From: Metaclostridioides mangenotii
GTDB taxonomy: Bacteria; Bacillota; Clostridia; Peptostreptococcales; Peptostreptococcaceae
Assembly: GCF_017873185.1 (NCBI RefSeq)
Contig: NZ_JAGGJX010000001.1
Coordinates: forward strand, 1,213,819 to 1,277,818
Direction: 5' to 3'
DNA: 64,000 nucleotides
Position 1 is the stretch's first letter, and each line of letters starts with the position of its first letter. The notes under the pieces were generated by a model. It saw only the letters and a list, made by a program, of their open reading frames with translations, did not search any database and had not been told where the DNA came from. The position numbers and the translations under genes were made by a program. Below, in pieces: positions 44,020 to 52,893 of this stretch.

Positions 44020-45318
44020 TTAACTTTCAGCCTTTTGAGAATGATTGTTTGATCCTATATTTATAAAAGATCCTATCAGCCCAAATATTACTGCTGGTAT
44101 AATCCAGTTGAAACCTAAATCTGTAAGTGGAATTTGATTTATAAATCCACATATACCAGTCAAACTGTAAAGTATATTAAACATGCTCGTAGCTAGTGTC
44201 GCATATGCAGCCCCTTTAAAGGCATTGTCATTTTTAATGTGAGCTCCTGCAAGAGTCATCAATACTAACACAAGAAGTACTGGATATACAAGTTGAAGTA
44301 TCGGTACTGAAAACGTAATTATAAAATCAACACCTAAGTTTGCTATTACTGTACTTGCCACACATATTCCAATTACATATTGCTCATACTTGATCTTTGT
44401 TATTCCGGCAAAATAGTTTGCTATAGCAGAAGTAAGCCCTATTGCAGTAGTCAAACAAGCAAGTGCTACTATAAGACCAAGTATAGCTTTGCCAGTATAT
44501 CCATATAGTAAGTTTGTGATTTCAACTAGTAAAGACGCTTGTGGTACATCTGTACCAAACATCGTAGATACTGTAGATCCTAAGAATGCAAGACCACCGT
44601 ACACAAGACCTAAGAATACACAAGCTACTACCCCGGATTTAATAGTCATGCTTATTTTTTGTTTTTCGTCTGTATATCCTTTATGTGCTAAAGATAACAA
44701 CATAATAGTTGCCATTGAAGCAGCGCCCAACGCGTCCATAGTCTGATATCCTTGCGTAAATCCTTCTGCAAATAAATTTCGATCTATCAACTGTGCTGGA
44801 TTTGGATCCGCTATTGGAGTAATAATTCCTTTAATAATTAATATAAATAGTACTAATAATAATGCAGGTGTTAGAAACTTACCTATAATGTCGATTACTC
44901 TTGAACCTTTTATTGTTAAAACAAGTGTAAGCGCAAAGAATATCATCGAACAAATTATTCTTGATAGACTTCCAAAATCACCTATTATAGGCATTATTCC
45001 CATTTCGTAAGTTGTCGCCGCTGTTCTTGGTATTACTAGTAGAGCAAGACACGAAAGCGCTGCAATACTTATAATTCTTGCTAAAGTTTTACCTGACCTA
45101 GAAAGTATATCGTCAAGACTTCCCGAACACTTAGCTGAAGCGATTATAACTAAAAGTGCGATACCAGCATCTGCTAAAACAAACGCAAATATTGATAAAA
45201 GCCAATTCTGCCCAGATACTAAACCTAAATACGGTGGAAACAATAAATTACCAGCTCCAAAGAACATTGAAAAAAGTGCAAATCCTACTATTATAATGTC
45301 TTTCATCTGTTTACTCAT
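44020..45318 (-). CDS. brnQ: Branched-chain amino acid carrier BrnQ
   Basis: 432-residue LIVCS-family Na+- or H+-coupled importer of Leu, Ile and Val with about twelve membrane segments. FALFSMFFGAGNLLFPPYLG and VIPRTAATTYEMGI are signatures. It is monocistronic with GGAGG-type RBS and own terminator; no T-box or other leader is visible upstream. Supplies substrates for Stickland-type or biosynthetic use. Confidence 0.95.
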   Translation of the reverse strand: MSKQMKDIIIVGFALFSMFFGAGNLLFPPYLGLVSGQNWLLSIFAFVLADAGIALLVIIASAKCSGSLDDILSRSGKTLARIISIAALSCLALLVIPRTAATTYEMGIMPIIGDFGSLSRIICSMIFFALTLVLTIKGSRVIDIIGKFLTPALLLVLFILIIKGIITPIADPNPAQLIDRNLFAEGFTQGYQTMDALGAASMATIMLLSLAHKGYTDEKQKISMTIKSGVVACVFLGLVYGGLAFLGSTVSTMFGTDVPQASLLVEITNLLYGYTGKAILGLIVALACLTTAIGLTSAIANYFAGITKIKYEQYVIGICVASTVIANLGVDFIITFSVPILQLVYPVLLVLVLMTLAGAHIKNDNAFKGAAYATLATSMFNILYSLTGICGFINQIPLTDLGFNWIIPAVIFGLIGSFINIGSNNHSQKAES

Positions 45319-45449
45319 AAGCCAACCTCCAATCCTAAATTAATTAATTTTTTTATCCCAGAAATAAAGTATAATATAATTTGCAGAATTTTGTCAATTT
45401 TTTAGATTTCATTAAATAGATTAAATTTTCTGTTAAATATATTCTTTTT

Positions 45450-45774
45450 TTATTTGATTTTAATTTCCATAAATCTAGTAAAATCTAATGCTTGAGCAAC
45501 ACTGCATTTAACACCTCTTATATCTTCAATACGAACATCTATATCCTCTATACTGCTCGATGATATATCTAGATTTTTTAACTTTGATCCTGTAAAAATA
45601 GCTCGATTTAATTCAACTTGATCCACAGCAAATTTTTCATTTTTTATTTCTTGAAATACAGCTTCAGAAAAATCAGATTGAACTATATTTACTCCGCAAT
45701 TCCTCGTAAACGTCTGATGTCTAAGTAAGTACCTCTGATATTTTTGGCTTATCAATATTTATTAATTTTACCAC
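45450..45774 (-). pseudogene. Pentapeptide-repeat protein pseudogene
   Basis: GGAGGG and a GTG at 45774 open a frame VVKLINIDKPKISEVLT that hits TAG, then continues TSDVYEELR. The last 80 residues are read in another frame (FSEAVFQEI, AIFTGSKLKNLDISSSSIED, GVKCSVAQALDFTRFM), the C-terminal end of a pentapeptide-repeat protein. Intact homologs are about 200 residues, so a nonsense codon, a frame change and a large internal deletion are implied. An ORF from 45755 exists but its first 18 residues are out of frame. Confidence 0.7.
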
Positions 45775-45926
45775 TTATATATTCCCTCCAATACTATAAA
45801 CTATTAATATAATACTTGAAAAATGAACAAAATACTATAATAAAATATTTTTAGAAGCTATAGAATCAAACTATGATCTAAACGATCAATTTCTATCATT
45901 AGATATCTAAAATCTGATCAATAAAT

Positions 45927-45989
45927 ACGAATATTATTTTGTTTTAATATCCCTTTGCCTGTTCTTAAAGTGATAAACACGAATATTAT
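45927..45989. promoter_or_regulatory. Two PurBox-like direct repeats upstream of the purine permease
   Basis: ACGAATATTAT occurs at 45927-45937 and at 45979-45989. Each resembles the PurR PurBox AWWWCCGAACWWT (11 of 13 for the first). They lie upstream of the -35 box, as in Bacillus PurR targets. Confidence 0.45.
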
Positions 45990-46000
45990 ACGTTTATTTA

Positions 46001-46029
46001 TTGCAAATAATCTTATTTTGGTTTATAAT
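46001..46029 (+). promoter_or_regulatory. Sigma-A promoter of the purine permease gene
   Basis: TTGCAA at 46001-46006, a 17-base spacer, TATAAT at 46024-46029. Confidence 0.85.
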
Positions 46030-46079
46030 ACAAAATATAAATAAAAAGTTATAAATAACACATGGAGGTATATGAAGCA

Positions 46080-47402
46080 ATGTCAAATAACAATAATGGT
46101 CAGCTTTCAGTTTTTTTGGACAAGCACTTTAAAATAAGTGAGCGTGGTTCTAATATCAAAACTGAGGTAATTGCCGGAATAACTACATTTTTAACTATGG
46201 CGTACATAGTATTCGTAAATCCCGCAATACTATCAACTACTGGAATGGACAAAGCAGCACTTATAACAGTTACTATATTAGCATCAGCAATCGGTACATT
46301 GATAATGTCACTTATAGCAAATGCACCATTCGCATTGGCGCCTGGTATGGGATTAAATGCCTTTTTCACATACTCATTAGTACTTGGAGCCGGCATACCA
46401 TGGCAAACAGCTCTAGGTGTTGTATTTTTATCTGGATGTGTGTTCTTAGTTCTAGCTGTAACTGGACTTAGAAAAGCTGTAGCAGACGCTATACCAAAAG
46501 ATTTAGCTCAGGCAGCTGCGGCAGGTATCGGTCTTTTTATATCATTCGTTGGGCTTAAAAGTATGGGACTTGTAACTTCAAATCCTGACACTATTGTAGC
46601 TATGGGTAAATTTACTCCAACAGTTTTGATATCAATTTTAGGTCTTGCACTTATGGCTGCCCTAGAATATAAAAAGGTTACAGGAAGTATTCTGATAAGT
46701 ATAATAATTACTACAATAATTTCAATAATATTTGGTTTTACAGAATTACCAAAAGCAATTATATCTATGCCACCAAGTATAGCTCCAATAGCCTTTAAAT
46801 TAGATATTATGGCGGCACTTAAATTTTCATTAATCGGACCAATTTTCTCTTTTATGTTTATAGATTTATTCGATTCTCTATCACTATTAATTACTTGTTG
46901 TAAGAAAATGGGGTTAGAGGACAAAGACGGAAACATAAAAGGATTAGATAAAATGCTTTACGCAGACGTATCTGCAACAATCTTAGGTTCATTCTTAGGT
47001 ACTAGTACTGTAACTACTTATGCTGAATCAGCATCAGGTATTGCAGCAGGAGCGAGAACTGGACTTGCAACAGTAGTAACATCGTCTCTATTCATACTTG
47101 CTTTGATATTTACTCCGCTATTGGGAATAGTTCCAACATATGCAGCTTCACCAGCATTAGTAATGGTTGGAGTGTTTATGTTCCAAAACATTAAAAATAT
47201 AGACTTTACGGATATGAAGATCGCTGTACCAGGATTTTTAACAATAATAATGATGCCTCTTACTTACAGTATAAGTACTGGACTATGTTTCGGATTTATA
47301 TCCTATGTACTTATGCACATAGTAGCTAAAGAGACTAATAAGATAAGCATCACACTTTGGATAATCGGAATTTTAGCAGCAGTAAACTTGATGTTAACTT
47401 AA
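46080..47402 (+). CDS. NCS2/AzgA-family purine permease (PbuG/PbuO-like)
   Basis: About 440 residues with twelve to fourteen membrane segments. EVIAGITTFLTMAYIVFVNP, NAPFALAPGMGLNAFFTYS and GTSTVTTYAESASGIAAGAR are typical of the AzgA branch, importing hypoxanthine, guanine or adenine. ATG 46080 is used, as GGAGG lies 11 bases upstream; the ATG at 46062 overlaps that site. Upstream PurBox-like repeats suggest control by PurR; no purine riboswitch is seen. It matches the hpt salvage gene. Confidence 0.92.
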   Translation: MSNNNNGQLSVFLDKHFKISERGSNIKTEVIAGITTFLTMAYIVFVNPAILSTTGMDKAALITVTILASAIGTLIMSLIANAPFALAPGMGLNAFFTYSLVLGAGIPWQTALGVVFLSGCVFLVLAVTGLRKAVADAIPKDLAQAAAAGIGLFISFVGLKSMGLVTSNPDTIVAMGKFTPTVLISILGLALMAALEYKKVTGSILISIIITTIISIIFGFTELPKAIISMPPSIAPIAFKLDIMAALKFSLIGPIFSFMFIDLFDSLSLLITCCKKMGLEDKDGNIKGLDKMLYADVSATILGSFLGTSTVTTYAESASGIAAGARTGLATVVTSSLFILALIFTPLLGIVPTYAASPALVMVGVFMFQNIKNIDFTDMKIAVPGFLTIIMMPLTYSISTGLCFGFISYVLMHIVAKETNKISITLWIIGILAAVNLMLT

Positions 47403-47443
47403 TCCTAAGATAATATAATGTTTTTAATTTTAATTTAATCATT

Positions 47444-47488
47444 AGTAAAGCAAAAAGAGAGCTTCCCCAGCTCTCTTTTTGCTTACTA
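47444..47488. terminator. Strong bidirectional terminator
   Basis: GCAAAAAGAGAGC pairs with GCTCTCTTTTTGC around TTCCCCA, with flanking AGTAA/TTACT. It separates the convergent permease and DUF169 genes. Confidence 0.9.
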
Positions 47489-47533
47489 ATTTAGTATATT
47501 TTTTTGTATTATTTGTTATATATTTTTTGCATA

Positions 47534-48361
47534 TTATTGTACGTCATATGTAATGAAACTAGCATCTTTATTTTTCTCTTTAAACCTCTTAGCTATTTCT
47601 TCTTTTTTATCTACATTGTCAGTTGTGTTTAAAGTGGCTAATACTCCCTCAACAGTGCTAGTAAATTTCTCAAAAGGTATCCCAATCGCCATCTCTTCAG
47701 CATTCCATTTAGCCAAGAATCTAGTACTTGGACATAGAGTAGATATATTCATTCTTCCTTCCATATACGGCTCAACAGTCACCTCTGAGCATATACCTTG
47801 CATTGCTGCTACTGTTGAGTTTATTCTTTCTCCTGTATGATATACATAGCCTTGTTGCAATCTCATCGCTTGATATGGATTTACTATAAGTATAACTACG
47901 TCTGGTGTAATCTCAAAATCTTCTAATGGTGCTACTGCAATTCCATAAGTAGGTGATCCAGTTCTATAAAGTCCTTTAACTCCTTCTCTTACTCTTCTAG
48001 CTGTGGCTTGAGTAGCGTATAAATTATATGAAAAATACTCAGCACCAGATTCTATTCTAGGCGTTGATGGCTCTAAAGCTAGTGCAGTTGTACCTCCATC
48101 GCAGTTTATGTGTTTTAATCTAGCTTTAAACGACATTCCCCTAGTAGCTTTTTCAACTATACAACAGTAAGCAAGTTGCCCTCCTGGCTCTTTCCATTCT
48201 ATATCGTCGTATTCTTCCTCTGTAAATAAAAGTTTTACCCCAACAGGCTTCCTTGGCATATCCAGTATACAATTTAGATCCTCACAGTATTCCTTTACAA
48301 GCTCTGTGTTGAATTTATCTTGTGGTAGACCATAGGATATTGCTTTATTCTTAATTGGCAT
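47534..48361 (-). CDS. DUF169-family protein
   Basis: About 275 residues of the DUF169 (COG2043) family, function unknown. Conserved segments include PRKPVGVKLLFTEEEYDD, AYCCIVEKATRGMSFKAR, INCDGGTTALAL and MEGRMNISTLCPSTRFLAKW; several cysteines (AYCC, NCDGG, CPST) could bind metal or cofactor. ATG 48361 has GAGGGGG 8 bases upstream. It is 23 bases downstream of an EcfT-like gene on the same strand, which hints at transport or use of a micronutrient. Confidence 0.85.
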   Translation of the reverse strand: MPIKNKAISYGLPQDKFNTELVKEYCEDLNCILDMPRKPVGVKLLFTEEEYDDIEWKEPGGQLAYCCIVEKATRGMSFKARLKHINCDGGTTALALEPSTPRIESGAEYFSYNLYATQATARRVREGVKGLYRTGSPTYGIAVAPLEDFEITPDVVILIVNPYQAMRLQQGYVYHTGERINSTVAAMQGICSEVTVEPYMEGRMNISTLCPSTRFLAKWNAEEMAIGIPFEKFTSTVEGVLATLNTTDNVDKKEEIAKRFKEKNKDASFITYDVQ

Positions 48362-48384
48362 ATTCATCACCCCCTCTTATATAT

Positions 48385-49095
48385 TTATGAAACAAATTTT
48401 AGACCTAAATTAGTAAGCCCAAAATATGAAAGAATCAAAGTAATTGACAATACTGCTAAAATGTAAATTAATGTATAAATTATTTCATCTTTGTGTAAAG
48501 TCAGTTTTCTATAGTAAGTTCTACTTTTTGTTTTTCCAAATGCTCTCGTCTCCATAGACATAGATATTCTTATCCCTTTACGAACTGCGTTAGCCATCAT
48601 AGGAATAATGTATCTTTTTGTATTCCATATCTTTAATAAAATATTTTTGCTTTCTTCTATACCTCTTACTTGGTGGGCGTGTTTAATGATTTCAAATTCT
48701 TCCTTAAATGTTGGTAAAAATCTGTATGCAGTTAAAAATGCGTATGCAAATTTCGGACTAATTTTAAAGTACTTTATAAGCAATATAACTAACTCAGTAG
48801 GATCAGTAGTCTTTACAAATATTGCTGAGTAAACGCTTATTAAAATTATTTTAAAACCTAATCCCAAAACCGTAATAATCATAAGAGGCTGACCGCTAAT
48901 ATATCTAGCTAATAATATAAATCCCATATAACCTATAGACATTATTATAAATACTTTTACCGCTTTAAATAGATCTAACATCTTTAAGTCGCTGAATAAA
49001 ACTATTGTAATTAAAGCCAGTAATGTTAAAACAAGGGGTAGAAATGGCATAAATTCAAATGAACCAATCAAAGTAACTACACTTAAAGTCGACAA
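48385..49095 (-). CDS. EcfT/CbiQ-type ECF transporter transmembrane component
   Basis: 236 residues. AYRFLPTFKEEFEIIKHAHQ, VRGIEE and MSMETRAFG are the coupling-helix motifs of energy-coupling-factor T proteins, with five membrane segments. The start is unclear: the only upstream candidate is TTG 49095 with no good ribosome binding site, and a stop lies just before; the usual N-terminal RLHPRTK-like segment is missing. No EcfA ATPases or S component adjoin it, so it would have to use partners encoded elsewhere, or it is decaying. Confidence 0.75.
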   Translation of the reverse strand: MSTLSVVTLIGSFEFMPFLPLVLTLLALITIVLFSDLKMLDLFKAVKVFIIMSIGYMGFILLARYISGQPLMIITVLGLGFKIILISVYSAIFVKTTDPTELVILLIKYFKISPKFAYAFLTAYRFLPTFKEEFEIIKHAHQVRGIEESKNILLKIWNTKRYIIPMMANAVRKGIRISMSMETRAFGKTKSRTYYRKLTLHKDEIIYTLIYILAVLSITLILSYFGLTNLGLKFVS

Positions 49096-49146
49096 ATTAT
49101 TCTATACCAAATAATATTATATATAATATAGTTAAATTTGTATCCA

Positions 49147-49164
49147 AAATTTGTATACAAATTT
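49147..49164. promoter_or_regulatory. 18-bp perfect palindrome upstream of ecfT
   Basis: AAATTTGTATACAAATTT. On the minus strand it abuts TTGGAT (a possible -35 box, 49142-49147), so it could be a repressor operator, perhaps GntR-like (TTGTATACAA core). Confidence 0.5.
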
Positions 49165-49257
49165 CGGATAATCAACTGCACAAATATAGCTATTTTCTAT
49201 CTATAAGCGTTATTTAACTCAAGTTCACAAAATCAACTTTATAAAATAAATTTAAAA

Positions 49258-49311
49258 ATAAAAAAGCATTAAGTTGTGGATTTTATAATTCCATATCTCA
49301 ATGCTTTTTGC
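49258..49311 (-). terminator. Terminator of galE
   Basis: AAAAAGCATT pairs with AATGCTTTTT with a secondary stem inside; the minus strand continues TTTATTTTT. Confidence 0.75.
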
Positions 49312-49319
49312 TATTTAAA

Positions 49320-49394
49320 ATTAAACTATTTATAATTGTACTATTTAAGATCAAATTACTTATAATCAAATTACTTACAATCAAATCATTTATA
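49320..49394. repeat. Five 15-bp tandem repeats after galE
   Basis: Units ATTAAACTATTTATA, ATTGTACTATTTAAG, ATCAAATTACTTATA, ATCAAATTACTTACA and ATCAAATCATTTATA, ending one base before the galE stop codon. Confidence 0.8.
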
Positions 49395-49395
49395 A

Positions 49396-50409
49396 TTAAT
49401 CTTCATAACCATTTGGATTCATTTTTTGCCATCTCCATGAATCTTTGCACATTTCATCTAATTGGTATTTAGCTTTCCAACCAAGTTCTTTATATGCTTT
49501 AGAAGAATCTGCATAGCAAATAGCTACATCTCCATCTCTTCTGTCCGTTATCTTGTATGGAATATCCTTCCCACTAGCTTCTGAGAAAGCTTTTACTAAA
49601 TCAATTACACTGTAGCCTTTACCTGTACCTAAATTGTATATTACAAGTCCTGGATTTTCTTTTAGTTTTTCAAGTGCTTTCACATGTCCAGATGCTAAAT
49701 CTAGTACATGTATATAATCCCTTACCCCAGTTCCATCGTGAGTAGGATAATCTCCTCCAAACACACTTAATTCTTGTAATGTTCCAATTGCCACTTTAGT
49801 AATATAAGGCATTAAGTTGTTTGGAATACCATTTGGCTCTTCGCCTATTCTACCACTTTTATGCGCACCTACAGGATTAAAGTATCTAAGAAGTGCTATG
49901 TTAAAAGAATGATCAGACTTATATATATCTGTTAGCATTTCTTCTATAATTAGCTTTGTTCTTCCGTATGGATTTGTCACTGATAGTGGGAAATCCTCCA
50001 ATATAGGACAAGTCTCCGGTTCTCCATAAACTGTAGCTGAAGAACTAAAAACAAAATTTTTCACGTTGAAAGCCTTCATTAAATCGAATAGCACTAACGT
50101 GCTTATAAGGTTGTTGCTGTAGTATTCAATAGGCTTTTTTACAGACTCTCCAACTGCTTTTAAAGCCGCAAAGTGTATTATAGAATCTATTTTTTGTTCT
50201 CTAAAAACCGTCTCCATTTTTTCCACATTAGTTACATCGAATTCGTAGAATACAGGTTTCTTTCCAGACAATTCTTCAATTCTATCTACAACAATCTTAT
50301 TGCTGTTGCACAAGTTGTCTACTATGACAACATTATGACCTGCCTCTAACAATTCTATACAGGTATGGCTTCCAATATACCCTGCGCCTCCGGTTACTAA
50401 AACTGTCAT
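49396..50409 (-). CDS. galE: UDP-glucose 4-epimerase GalE
   Basis: 337-residue SDR-family epimerase interconverting UDP-glucose and UDP-galactose for envelope polysaccharide. Rossmann motif VTGGAGYIGSHTCIELLEAG, SSSATVYGEPETCPI, the YGRTK active-site motif, and GVRDYIHVLDLASGHVKAL near the middle are all present. RBS GAAAGAGG is upstream. Monocistronic. Confidence 0.96.
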   Translation of the reverse strand: MTVLVTGGAGYIGSHTCIELLEAGHNVVIVDNLCNSNKIVVDRIEELSGKKPVFYEFDVTNVEKMETVFREQKIDSIIHFAALKAVGESVKKPIEYYSNNLISTLVLFDLMKAFNVKNFVFSSSATVYGEPETCPILEDFPLSVTNPYGRTKLIIEEMLTDIYKSDHSFNIALLRYFNPVGAHKSGRIGEEPNGIPNNLMPYITKVAIGTLQELSVFGGDYPTHDGTGVRDYIHVLDLASGHVKALEKLKENPGLVIYNLGTGKGYSVIDLVKAFSEASGKDIPYKITDRRDGDVAICYADSSKAYKELGWKAKYQLDEMCKDSWRWQKMNPNGYED

Positions 50410-50494
50410 TTTTTTACCTCTTTCCTAAACTTTGATTCTCATCTTAATTTTATCATATTTTGTAAATATTTTACTAATATTTTCTAATTGAGCC

Positions 50495-52819
50495 TTATAT
50501 ATCATCTAATAGCTCTTTTATATCGTCATCTATATCTATATCAAAATCTACATCGTCTAAATCCGAATCTAATTCGTCAATATCCACATCAAGCTCTTGA
50601 TATGCCATATCTATACTAGATTCATCGTCTATATCCATTTCTGTTATAATTTCTCTTAGTATACTCTCATCCCCACTTATTTCATCGATGCTCTCTTCTT
50701 CTACTAAATTTTCATAGATCTCTTTATCCAAATCAACTTCAATGTAAGAAGATGTCTCATCTCTATCTTGAGAGCTTAAATCTAATAATTTATATTCCAG
50801 ATTCCACACAGTAGAATTTGTAATATATGTATTTTCTCCAATAAAGAACTTTTTATTATCCAAATTGTTTAGTCCATTCCCTATAAGCTTGTACATATCT
50901 TCAATTATATCTTTTCTTCTATAATTTGTCTCTTCATTTATAGGTAATTGCTTAAATACATATGTCTCTGTGATTTTATCAAATAATATATCTTTTATAC
51001 CATCGCTTTTTATATCTACATAGTATTTCTTTAATGAGTCAAAAACACTTTTTATCGATAGGCTAGCTTCTTCAATATAGTATGGGTACATATCTTTTAC
51101 TAAATGATTTAGCTTTTTTGATGCTTGTCTTAAAAATATATCTAGTTTATCGCTATCAGTTTCTTTAAGCATTCTGTAATTGTACTTTTTATGCTCATCC
51201 TCAGAGATAACAAATATAATTTTATTGAGACTATCTTCTATCTGATTTAAGTGTCTATAAAATTTATCTAACAAATCTAAAGCCACACTTTTTATACTAA
51301 GTAAAACATTAAATGTATCGCTATTAAAGTCTACCCCAAATTTACCTAACATAGAATTATTTTGAGATTCTATTACTCTAGGATAGTAAGCTGAAATCAA
51401 ATCTAAGTCATTTTTTTGAATTTGTATATCTCGATAAAGTTTATTGACTAAATCGATTCTGATTTCATCATTTAATTGACTAGCCAAACTTTTATCTAAT
51501 TCTTCTTTTATATAGAACATATTAGAGAAGAAATTGTAAAGAAGCATATCATTCATAGCTTTTGCCCAGTTGTCAAAAACGACTTCGGTAGTCATTTCTT
51601 TCAGAAGTGATTCTTTTGAAAATCTATATGTATCCTTTATAAGTTTTTCTGTCATAGTCTTTCTCAAGTACATACTTACAACTTGGTTTTGGAACACTAT
51701 CTTGGTTTCAACATAGCCCTTATCTACAATTACTTTATTGTTGTCTACTACTATATCTAGAATTTTTTCATCATCTATAGATAGTATATCTAAATCCTTA
51801 TACTTGCTTATCTTAAGCTTGTCATCGACTTGTTCTATAAAAAATGGCGTATGGTTTCCCGTATAACCGACTTTTTCGTCTTCAATATCATTTAAACTGT
51901 CAATTCTCATTATATCTCTATTTTTATCATTTATATATAAATTAAAAACATTTTTTCCGTCGAACACAATTAAGTCTTTATCTAATGAAAGCTTGTAACA
52001 TCTATTTTCATCGACAGAAAGTAATTGTTTCTTAGTCTTTTTATTTATAAATATAAGCTGACCTTGGAATCTTATCATAAGGGTATTTGCGTTTTTATAG
52101 TCACAACCCTGTATATTGCCAGTAACTTTACAAAAAACTACATCCGATTCTGGAGGTAAGTTACCGATTTTATGGTTCTCTTTTACTGTTTCCTCTATAT
52201 TTGATGGAATTATATTTTTTATATTATCGTTGAATATTGTGATAGATCTTGCTACAATTCCTTCTCTCTCTATATGAAAGTATCCTTTTAAAGAAACATA
52301 TCCATTTTCTACAACATCCCTCTCAATATCTGAAAAGTATATCTCAAATCTATTTTTACTGCCCATAAATACGAATTTTTCGTGATCACAATTTATACCA
52401 CCTATAAAGTTTTTAGAACCATCGATGCTGAGTATAGTTGCACTATCTTTTATAGCAAATATAAAATCCCTCTGATTAGCGCAGATCATCTCATAATCAA
52501 CTACTCCTAAAACCATCTTCAAATCCGCTCTAGCTCTTTTTTTAGATCCATCATTCTCCAAATAAAATGAAAAATCTATACCTTCAACAAATATTTTATT
52601 ATCCTTTAAATATGATACAAGCTTTTCTTTATTTTCAGAAAAACTGTAGATATACTTAATTCCAACTAAGTCATCTAAATCTGAACCCTCTCCAATTACT
52701 ATATTCCCTAAATTAGTTATAAATAGATTTTTATTTGTTTTAGAAAAACCATTTATTCCTTTGAGATCAAAATAGTCCGAATCTAATTCATATATAACTT
52801 TTTCACCTAATTTTAGCAT
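50495..52819 (-). CDS. Large unrecognised protein with very acidic C-terminal tail
   Basis: 774 residues, no signal peptide or membrane segment. The first ~380 residues look beta-rich with repeated hydrophobic-then-Asp/Lys-Asn stretches (DKDLIVFDGKNVFNLYINDK), suggesting a propeller-like or repeat fold; 390-650 is helical; the last 80 residues are Asp/Glu-rich (DIDELDSDLDDVDFDIDIDD). I recognise no family. It follows the SPOR-domain gene by 74 bases on the same strand, so both may work in one cell-envelope or division complex. Confidence 0.7.
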   Translation of the reverse strand: MLKLGEKVIYELDSDYFDLKGINGFSKTNKNLFITNLGNIVIGEGSDLDDLVGIKYIYSFSENKEKLVSYLKDNKIFVEGIDFSFYLENDGSKKRARADLKMVLGVVDYEMICANQRDFIFAIKDSATILSIDGSKNFIGGINCDHEKFVFMGSKNRFEIYFSDIERDVVENGYVSLKGYFHIEREGIVARSITIFNDNIKNIIPSNIEETVKENHKIGNLPPESDVVFCKVTGNIQGCDYKNANTLMIRFQGQLIFINKKTKKQLLSVDENRCYKLSLDKDLIVFDGKNVFNLYINDKNRDIMRIDSLNDIEDEKVGYTGNHTPFFIEQVDDKLKISKYKDLDILSIDDEKILDIVVDNNKVIVDKGYVETKIVFQNQVVSMYLRKTMTEKLIKDTYRFSKESLLKEMTTEVVFDNWAKAMNDMLLYNFFSNMFYIKEELDKSLASQLNDEIRIDLVNKLYRDIQIQKNDLDLISAYYPRVIESQNNSMLGKFGVDFNSDTFNVLLSIKSVALDLLDKFYRHLNQIEDSLNKIIFVISEDEHKKYNYRMLKETDSDKLDIFLRQASKKLNHLVKDMYPYYIEEASLSIKSVFDSLKKYYVDIKSDGIKDILFDKITETYVFKQLPINEETNYRRKDIIEDMYKLIGNGLNNLDNKKFFIGENTYITNSTVWNLEYKLLDLSSQDRDETSSYIEVDLDKEIYENLVEEESIDEISGDESILREIITEMDIDDESSIDMAYQELDVDIDELDSDLDDVDFDIDIDDDIKELLDDI

Positions 52820-52893
52820 AATTACACACTCCTAACAGATATTTGTAATTACAAAACACCACTAACTATAATAAATAATAATTTACACCAATA

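Noticed and set aside
49320..49394. 15-bp repeats as CRISPR or replication iterons
   Set aside because: Units are contiguous without spacers, degenerate, and attached to a gene end; no replication gene nearby.
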